From Nonomuraea pusilla (GTDB lineage: Bacteria; Actinomycetota; Actinomycetes; Streptosporangiales; Streptosporangiaceae): 64,000 nucleotides of DNA. The notes beneath the pieces are model-generated. The model did not search any database. It was given only the letters and a program-made list of their open reading frames with translations, and was not told the DNA's origin. Below, in pieces: positions 58,652 to 64,000 of the stretch. The position numbers and the translations under genes are program-made. The stretch covers positions 216,019 to 280,018 of the forward strand of contig NZ_FOBF01000011.1 in assembly GCF_900109355.1 (NCBI RefSeq), read 5' to 3'. Within the stretch, counting starts at the first letter, position 1. Each line of letters starts with the position of its first letter.

Positions 58652-59665
58652 CTAGGAGGCGCCGGCTCGCCCGCGGCCGGCGCCCTGGCCCTGGACGGCC
58701 CCCAGCTCCACGACCAGGTCGTGGTCCTCAGGGCTGACCGACGCGCCCAGCCGGGCGCAGGCCGCCGTGAACCTGTCGCGCACCCACCGCCACTCGTCGT
58801 CCCTGGCCGCCTCCGTGCGGCAGTAGCCGAGCTTCAGCGGCAGGGCGCGCAGCCGGCGCGGGCCCCGCTCGTCCAGGGTGACCTGCCACAGCAGGCCCAG
58901 GTCGTTGCGCAGCAGCGGATGGGTCGCGTAGTCGTCGATGAAGTCGCCCAGGTCGTACAGGACGGGCGGCGCGACGCCGTGGAAGACGTGCGCCGAGTGG
59001 CCCGCGACCAGCGTCGCCCCGCACGCCACCAGCTCCTCGGCCGCCCTGCGCACGTACGGCAGCGGCTCCTCCACCATGTTGGGCCCCCAGTGCGGGGTCA
59101 CCAGCACCACGTCGGCCTGCTCCCCGGCGTCGGCGACCGCCTCCCGCACCCACGAGGGGAGCCCGGCGTTCAGGTCGGCGTAGGCGATGCCGGGGCGCCT
59201 GGCGGTGGCGGCGAAGTCGCTCGGATGGTCGCTGAGCGCCACCACGGCCAGCCGCAGGCCGCCCGCCCGCAGCACGACGGGCGTGCGCGCCTCGGGCAGC
59301 CGGTCGCCGGCCCCGACGCAGCGGACGCCGGCCCGCGCCAGGTGGTCCAGCGTGTCGTGCAGCGCCTCGTAGCCGTAGTCGAGCGCGTGGTTGTTGGCCA
59401 GCGTCACGCAGTCGACGCCCAGCTCGGCCAGCAGGCCCGCGGCGCGCGGCGGCGCGCGGAAGTGGAACGGCTTGCCGGGAGCCGTCCAGCGGGCGCCGCG
59501 CGACGAGACGCAGCACTCCAGGTTCAGCAGGACGAGGTCGGCCTCCGCCAGGCGGGCGCGTACCTCGGCGGAGAAGAGGTCCTCCACCGTGGACGGGCGG
59601 TCGAGCCGCTCGGCCACGCCGCGCCCGAGCATGGTGTCACCGGCCAGCGCCATCGTGACGGACAT
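58652..59665 (-). CDS. CapA-family (poly-gamma-glutamate synthesis-like) phosphoesterase-fold protein
   Basis: The ~337-residue protein has the CapA/PGA_cap pattern: VTMALAGDTMLGRGV, LVLLNLECCVSSRG, VTLANNHALDYGYEAL, VTPHWGPN and VAGHSAHVFHG. This is a calcineurin-like metal-binding fold. CapA homologues act in cell-surface polymer synthesis or in peptide hydrolysis; no capsule genes are nearby, so the role is open. There is no signal peptide. Starts at 59671 and 59665 are both possible. Confidence 0.85.
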   Translation of the reverse strand: MSVTMALAGDTMLGRGVAERLDRPSTVEDLFSAEVRARLAEADLVLLNLECCVSSRGARWTAPGKPFHFRAPPRAAGLLAELGVDCVTLANNHALDYGYEALHDTLDHLARAGVRCVGAGDRLPEARTPVVLRAGGLRLAVVALSDHPSDFAATARRPGIAYADLNAGLPSWVREAVADAGEQADVVLVTPHWGPNMVEEPLPYVRRAAEELVACGATLVAGHSAHVFHGVAPPVLYDLGDFIDDYATHPLLRNDLGLLWQVTLDERGPRRLRALPLKLGYCRTEAARDDEWRWVRDRFTAACARLGASVSPEDHDLVVELGAVQGQGAGRGRAGAS

Positions 59666-59766
59666 GCCCATCACCCCCTGACCTGGCCCTACCCACGCAG
59701 AGCCCCGCCACCGGGCGCACGCCAGGGCCCGCCGTCAGGCCCGCCACCGGGGACCTGGCGGCCTGG

Positions 59767-60741
59767 TCACTCGCTCACGGCCACGTAGTGCCACTCCACG
59801 CCGCCGGCCCCGTGGCGCCGGGCCTGATCGGACAGGTCGAGCTCCACCCCGGGCAGGGCGTCGGTGAGGCGCCGCGTCATCGGGTCCGACAGGAAGTGGT
59901 GGTGCAGGTCGAGCCGGCGCAGATGGGTGAGCGGCTGCCCGGCGAGCAGCGCCTCGGCCCCGGCGTCGCCGAGCGTGCCCATCGACAGGCTCAGCGACTC
60001 GAGGCGCGCCACCACGGGCGCGTACGCCACCGCGGCGGCGATCTCGTCCTGGATCTCGCTGTCCTGCAGCCCGAGGTGGCGCAGCCGGGGCAGCCGCGCC
60101 CCGGACAGGATCGGCTCCAGGTCGGCGACGGTGGTGGTGCCGCCGTAGTTCTCGACGCCCAGCCACAGCTCCAGGTGCTCCAGCTCGGGCAGCGTGGACG
60201 CCCCCACCGCGCGGGTCACCTCGCCCGGCAGGCCGCCGGTCTCCAGGCGCAGCACCCGCAGCGCCTCGTGCGTGACCGGGCTCAGCCGCAGCCCGCCGCC
60301 GCCGCGCACCTCCAGCCGCTCCAGCCTCGGGTACGCCTCCAGCAGCGGCGTGACGTCGGACTGCTCGATCCACGAGATCTCGGCCTCCTCGGCGTGGATC
60401 GCGCCGAGGAAGAGACTGCGCAGCGCGGGCAGCCGGCCGGCGTTGTCGGCGAGGATCCGCACGATCTGCTCGGAGGGGGTCTCGTAGGGCTCCTCCCACG
60501 CGCCGACGACGATCGCCCGCACCCGCTCGGTGTCGACGTCGGCGAAGAACTCCTCGAACGACTCGGCGATGGAGTCGTGGTCGTCGCCGTCCTCGGAGGC
60601 GGACAGCCGCCAGGCGACGGCCGCGTGGTCGGCGGGGAGGGGCTCCCTCACGTCCTCGGGCAGCAGCTGCGTGACGGGCAGGCCGGCGTACTCGCGCAGG
60701 TAGGGGTTCCTGTAGCCGTACCAGTCGTGGTCGGTGGTCAC
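59767..60741 (-). CDS. STM4015-family leucine-rich-repeat-like protein
   Basis: The 324-residue protein has several degenerate LRR units (LPALRSLFLGAI, YPRLERLEVRGGGGL, LPELEHLELWLG, LPRLRHLGLQDSEI, LTHLRRLDLHHHFLSDP). Its N-terminus includes DVDTERVRAIVVGAWEEPYE. This is the pattern of STM4015 proteins, which occur singly or with radical-SAM STM4011/4012 partners; no such partners are present here. Function unknown, probably protein-protein binding. Confidence 0.8.
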   Translation of the reverse strand: MTTDHDWYGYRNPYLREYAGLPVTQLLPEDVREPLPADHAAVAWRLSASEDGDDHDSIAESFEEFFADVDTERVRAIVVGAWEEPYETPSEQIVRILADNAGRLPALRSLFLGAIHAEEAEISWIEQSDVTPLLEAYPRLERLEVRGGGGLRLSPVTHEALRVLRLETGGLPGEVTRAVGASTLPELEHLELWLGVENYGGTTTVADLEPILSGARLPRLRHLGLQDSEIQDEIAAAVAYAPVVARLESLSLSMGTLGDAGAEALLAGQPLTHLRRLDLHHHFLSDPMTRRLTDALPGVELDLSDQARRHGAGGVEWHYVAVSE

Positions 60742-60843
60742 GATGCGGGTCCTCGGGGTCGGTCGGTCGTGGCGCGTCCTGTCCTACCAGAGCCGGCCGA
60801 CAGTTCCACGATCATCACCTGCCGGACGACGATCTCGGCCCGG

Positions 60844-62214
60844 TCAGCGGGCGATCTCGGCGACGTTGCGCAGGAGGAGGGCCTCGGCCAGGCAGACCCG
60901 GGCGAACTCGCCCAGGTGCAGGCTCTCGTTCGGGCCGTGCGCCCTGGCGTGGGGGTCCTCGACGCCGGTCACCAGGATCGCGGCGTCAGGGAACACCTCC
61001 TGGAAGGTGGCGATGAACGGGATGGACCCGCCGAGGCCCACCTCGACCGGCTCCACGCCGTCCCAGGCCGCCTGGTACGCCGCCCGCGCCGCGTCGCCGT
61101 ACGGGCCGGACGCGTCGATCACGCTCGGGCTGCCGCTGAGCTCCAGCTCCACCGACACCCTCGCGCCCCACGGCGCGTGCTTGTCCAGATGCGCCACCAG
61201 CGCCTGGTACGCCAGGTCGGGCGCGTCGCCGGGCGCGATGCGCATGCTCAGCTTCGCCCTGGCCCTGGGGACGAGCGCGTTCGGCGCCTCGGACGTCCGC
61301 GGCGCGTCGATGCCGAGCACCGACAGCGACGGCTTGGCCCAGATCCGGTCCACGAGGCGGCCGGTGCCGATCAGCCCGACCCCGTCCAGCAGGCCCGCCT
61401 CCGCCCTGAACCGGTCCTCCGGGTAGTCGAGCGGCGCCGCCCGCCCGCTCACCAGGCCGTCCACGGCGACGTCGCCCTCGGCGTCGTGCAGGGTGGCGAG
61501 CAGCCGGCACAGCACGGTCAGCGCGTCGGGCACCGCGCCGCCGAACATGCCGCTGTGCGCGGCCGACTCCAGCACCTCGACCGTGACGAAGCAGTTCACG
61601 ATGCCCCTGAGCGACGTGGTCAGCGCGGGGACGCCCACGTCCCAGTTGCCCGCGTCGGCCAGGACGATCACGTCGGCGGCGAGCTCCTCGCGGTGCGCGG
61701 CGAGCAGCGCGGGCAGCGACGCCGACCCGTACTCCTCCTCACCCTCGACGAACACGGCCACGCCGACCGGCAGCCGGTCGTCGCCGGTGCCGCAGCCGAA
61801 CGCGCGCAGCGCGGCGACGTGCGCCATCACGCCCGCCTTGTCGTCGGCGGCGCCCCTGCCGTAGAGGCGGCCGTCGCGCTCGACCGGCTCGAACGGGTCG
61901 GAGGCCCACATGCCGCGGTCGCCCGTCGGCTGCACGTCGTGGTGGGCGTAGAGCAGCACGGTCGGGGCGCCAGGCGGACCCTCGCGGCGGCCGATGACCG
62001 CCGGGTGCCCGCCGCCCGCGCGGGTGACGCGCGCGTCCACGCCGGCGCCGCGCATGAGCTCGGCCACCGCCTCGGCGGAACGGGCGAGCGGAGCGTGGTC
62101 GAAGCCCTCGAAGGCGATGCCGGGGATGCGCACCAGGCGTTCGAGGTCGGCCCGCACGCCGGGCATCTCGCGCTCGATGGCGGCGCGTAGCTGGTCCACC
62201 GTCATGGTCGTCAT
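60844..62214 (-). CDS. M20-family zinc peptidase (dipeptidase)
   Basis: The 456-residue peptidase has the M20 metal ligands in YAHHDVQP (His), GRGAADDKAGVMAH (Asp bridging both metals) and VEGEEEYGS (Glu-Glu), and a dimerisation insert from about residue 200. The late His ligand is probably in the stretch around DPHARAHGPNESLH. It would hydrolyse a dipeptide or N-acyl amino acid in the cytoplasm with two zinc or cobalt ions. ATG at 62214 is chosen because the conserved domain follows (MTVDQLRAAIEREMPGVRADL). Confidence 0.9.
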   Translation of the reverse strand: MTTMTVDQLRAAIEREMPGVRADLERLVRIPGIAFEGFDHAPLARSAEAVAELMRGAGVDARVTRAGGGHPAVIGRREGPPGAPTVLLYAHHDVQPTGDRGMWASDPFEPVERDGRLYGRGAADDKAGVMAHVAALRAFGCGTGDDRLPVGVAVFVEGEEEYGSASLPALLAAHREELAADVIVLADAGNWDVGVPALTTSLRGIVNCFVTVEVLESAAHSGMFGGAVPDALTVLCRLLATLHDAEGDVAVDGLVSGRAAPLDYPEDRFRAEAGLLDGVGLIGTGRLVDRIWAKPSLSVLGIDAPRTSEAPNALVPRARAKLSMRIAPGDAPDLAYQALVAHLDKHAPWGARVSVELELSGSPSVIDASGPYGDAARAAYQAAWDGVEPVEVGLGGSIPFIATFQEVFPDAAILVTGVEDPHARAHGPNESLHLGEFARVCLAEALLLRNVAEIAR

Positions 62215-62411
62215 GCCGGCATCCTGCCAAGGCCGCGCTCGCGCCGTCGAGCCCCGGGGCGGAGGCTCGTCAGCGGTGCCGGTCGCCTGGGAGAGGACCA
62301 AGGTCCCCCCACCAGGGGACCTACGGGCGTCCCGCCCCGCCGGGCGGGCGCGCCAGTGTGGGAATGAGGAGGTGGCTCCGTCCGGGAGCGCCCGGTGGAA
62401 GGGAGGCCGGT

Positions 62412-63158
62412 ATGGGCCTGGCCCGCCGCATCGCCGACCTGTTCCGTGCGAAGGCGAACAAGGCGCTGGACGCCGCCGAGGATCCGCGCGAGACGCTCGA
62501 CTACTCGTACTCCAGGCAGCTCGACCTGCTGACCAGGGTGCGCAGGGGGGTGGCCGACGTGGCCACCAGCCGCAAGCGGGTCGAGCTCCAGCTCGCCCAG
62601 GTGCAGGGGTCGGCGGAGAAACTGGAGGGGCAGGCCAGGCAGGCGCTGTCCCAGGGCGCCGAGGACCTCGCGAGAGAGGCGCTGGCCCGCCGCACCGCCG
62701 CGCTGGGGCAGGCCGACGACCTGCGGTCCCAGCTCGCCTCGCTGCACGACGAGGAGGACCGCCTCACCCTGGCCAGCCGCCGCCTGGAGGCCAAGGTGGA
62801 CGCGTTCCGCACCCAGAAGGAAGTGATCAAGGCGTCGTACACGGCGGCCGAGGCGCAGACCCGCATCAACGAGTCCGTCAGCGGCATCTCGGAGGAGATG
62901 GGCGACGTCGGCATGGCGGTGCAGCGGGCGCAGGACAGGACCGCCGAGCTGCAGGCCCGCGCCGGCGCGCTGGACGAGCTGCTCGCGTCGGGCGCGCTGG
63001 AGGACGCCACGCGGCCCGCCGCGCAGGACGAGCTCCAGGCGCGGCTCGACGAGGCGGGCGCCGCCGGCCAGGTGGACCGGGAGCTGGAGCGCATGAAGCG
63101 CGAGCTCGAGGCCGCGCCGCCGGCGGGCGAGCCGCGTGGCCGGGAGGAGCCGTCGTGA
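62412..63158 (+). CDS. PspA/IM30-family membrane-stress protein
   Basis: The 248-residue protein is almost entirely helical coiled coil, with the family start MGLARRIADLFRAKANKALDAAEDP and a long heptad region from residue 25 to 215. It should bind the inner face of the membrane and protect it under stress. The tail (AAPPAGEPRGREEPS) is disordered. ATG at 62412 follows GGAAGGGAGG. Confidence 0.9.
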   Translation: MGLARRIADLFRAKANKALDAAEDPRETLDYSYSRQLDLLTRVRRGVADVATSRKRVELQLAQVQGSAEKLEGQARQALSQGAEDLAREALARRTAALGQADDLRSQLASLHDEEDRLTLASRRLEAKVDAFRTQKEVIKASYTAAEAQTRINESVSGISEEMGDVGMAVQRAQDRTAELQARAGALDELLASGALEDATRPAAQDELQARLDEAGAAGQVDRELERMKRELEAAPPAGEPRGREEPS

Positions 63159-63171
63159 GGGGCATGGGACG

Positions 63172-63190
63172 CCCCCTATAGGATAGGGGG
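63172..63190. promoter_or_regulatory. CsoR-type copper operator
   Basis: CCCCCTA (63172-63178), 5 bp, then TAGGGGG (63184-63190) form a perfect inverted repeat. This is the G-tract type of site bound by CsoR copper-sensing repressors (TACCC...GGGTA class). It lies 98 bp before copZ, in the PspA-copZ gap (63159-63287). No csoR gene is in the window. Confidence 0.75.
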
Positions 63191-63287
63191 GTAGCGTATG
63201 AGCCGGACGGCACGGGGGAGCGGCCGGGGCGAGAGCCACCGAGGCCGCGCCGTGCCGGCCCGTTCCTGATGAGAAGGGTTCGCCTGC

Positions 63288-63500
63288 ATGAGCACTGCCA
63301 CCTATACCGTCAAGGGCATGACCTGCGGCCACTGCGTGAGCTCCGTCAAGGAGGAGGTCTCCGAGGTGTCGGGCGTCACCGCCGTGGAGGTCGACCTCGA
63401 CAGCGGGCTGCTGACCGTCACGAGCGAGAACCCGGTCGAGGACGCCGCGATCGCCGCCGCCGTCGAGGAGGCCGGGTACGAGCTGGCGGGCCGTTCCTGA
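63288..63500 (+). CDS. copZ: Copper chaperone CopZ
   Basis: The 70-residue HMA domain has the metal site GMTCGHC (residues 10-16) and the usual beta-alpha-beta-beta-alpha-beta pattern (YTVKGMTCGHCVSSVKEEV ... LTVTSENPVED). It passes Cu(I) to the P-type ATPase encoded 72 bp downstream. Control by CsoR through the site at 63172-63190 is expected. Confidence 0.92.
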   Translation: MSTATYTVKGMTCGHCVSSVKEEVSEVSGVTAVEVDLDSGLLTVTSENPVEDAAIAAAVEEAGYELAGRS

Positions 63501-63572
63501 GCGGGGCGGTGTGAGACCGGCCCGCGCGCCCCGGCCACGCCGGGCGCGCGGGCCGGGCGGAAGGGAGAGGCG

Positions 63573-64000
63573 ATGGCTGAGCCGACCGGCGCGGTCGAGC
63601 TGTCGATCGGCGGGATGACGTGCGCGTCCTGCGCGAACCGGATCGAGCGCAAGCTGAACAGGCTCGACGGCGTCACCGCCACCGTCAACTTCGCCACGGA
63701 GAAGGCCAAGGTGACCTTCCCGGCCGGGCTCGACCCGCAGGTGCTGGTCGGTGAGGTGGAGAAGGCGGGTTACACGGCCGCGCTGCCCGCCCCGCCGCGG
63801 CCCGCCGAGGAGACCGGCGAGCGCGAGCCCGAGGACGACCTGCGGCCGCTGCGTGAGCGGCTGATCACCGCGCTCGTGCTCGGCGTCCCGGTGGTGGTGC
63901 TCGCGATGGTCCCTGCGCTGCAGTTCACGTACTGGCAGTGGCTGTCGCTCACGCTGGCGGCGCCCGTGGTCGTGTACGCGGGCTGGCCGTTCCACAAGGC
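63573..64000 (+). CDS. copA: Copper-translocating P-type ATPase, N-terminal part (cut by window end)
   Basis: The 142 visible residues contain one HMA domain with GMTCASC (about residues 14-20), then a linker and the first two membrane helices (LITALVLGVPVVVLAMV and the next near WLSLTLAAPVVVYAGWPF). The catalytic DKTG and CPC motifs lie beyond the window. Together with copZ and the CsoR-type operator this is a copper efflux operon. ATG at 63573 follows GGGAGAGG. Confidence 0.9.
   Translation, partial: MAEPTGAVELSIGGMTCASCANRIERKLNRLDGVTATVNFATEKAKVTFPAGLDPQVLVGEVEKAGYTAALPAPPRPAEETGEREPEDDLRPLRERLITALVLGVPVVVLAMVPALQFTYWQWLSLTLAAPVVVYAGWPFHK

Noticed and set aside
1..64000. CRISPR arrays, tRNA or rRNA genes, insertion sequences, integrases, phage genes
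   Set aside because: No regularly spaced identical repeats, cloverleaf with CCA-type end, transposase motif or attachment-site duplication was seen; the tandem repeats found are GC-rich minisatellites.

Overview
High-GC Gram-positive DNA, almost certainly a filamentous actinomycete of the Streptosporangiaceae/Thermomonosporaceae kind (an inference from about 73% GC with G/C third positions, GTG/TTG starts, Lys-poor proteins, an actinobacterial-type Zur box, and abundant TetR/ROK/PucR/MerR regulators). No rRNA, tRNA, transposase, integrase or CRISPR array was seen. The only cut genes are at the two edges.

Layout. 0-9.1 kb: a TetR regulator and dehydrogenase pair behind a double operator; a PucR regulator surrounded by, and containing, GC-rich minisatellite repeats; a PLP decarboxylase with an N-acyl-D-amino-acid deacylase; a DUF421 membrane protein; an orphan hypothetical. 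9.3-29.0 kb: one tightly coupled operon that begins with a Zur-like box and ends in a strong hairpin. It encodes an NRPS (CP-Cy-A-PCP, the A domain reading as cysteine), a PKS/NRPS hybrid (KS-AT-KR-CP-Cy-TE), a complete Opp/Dpp-type ABC importer (lipoprotein, two permeases, fused double ATPase), two free-standing methyltransferases that look cut out of adenylation domains, and a PCP-Cy*-PCP protein. This is a rearranged relative of the yersiniabactin, pyochelin and coelibactin assembly lines, with its own uptake system.

29.1-33.3 kb: a zinc-starvation block. An FAD oxidoreductase has its own Zur-like box. A divergent pair of operons reads out from a second strong Zur-like box: cobW-rpsR-methyltransferase to the left, and rpmG-(rpmE2 remnant)-rpmB-rpsN-rpmF to the right. 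The ribosomal proteins are the cysteine-poor, zinc-independent paralogues that actinobacteria make when zinc is scarce. The most economical reading is that 9.3-33.3 kb is a Zur regulon island and that the NRPS/PKS product is a zincophore; this is inference from boxes and neighbours. The rpmE2 reading frame is reduced to 28 codons by an in-frame internal deletion.

33.4-45.6 kb: an MFS transporter with a cysteine-synthase-like enzyme and a His-rich secreted protein, a Tat-exported class V aminotransferase, a secreted GDPD phosphodiesterase, TetR, an SRPBCC protein divergent from a short UvrA paralogue, the RNA repair pair RtcB/archease, and a metallo-beta-lactamase-fold protein. 45.7-50.9 kb: a patch of broken genes (multicopper oxidase tail, internally deleted SDR, MerR tail, frameshifted hydrolase) between intact small genes, then a 450-nt gene-free stretch with strong hairpins that looks like a structured RNA or attenuated leader before a MerR-like gene.

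51-64 kb: aldo/keto reductase, VOC protein, a Gfo/Idh-ROK-CUT1 sugar ABC locus, a DUF4832 remnant, CapA-like, STM4015-like and M20 peptidase genes, PspA, and at the right edge a CsoR-type operator with copZ and the start of a copper P-type ATPase.
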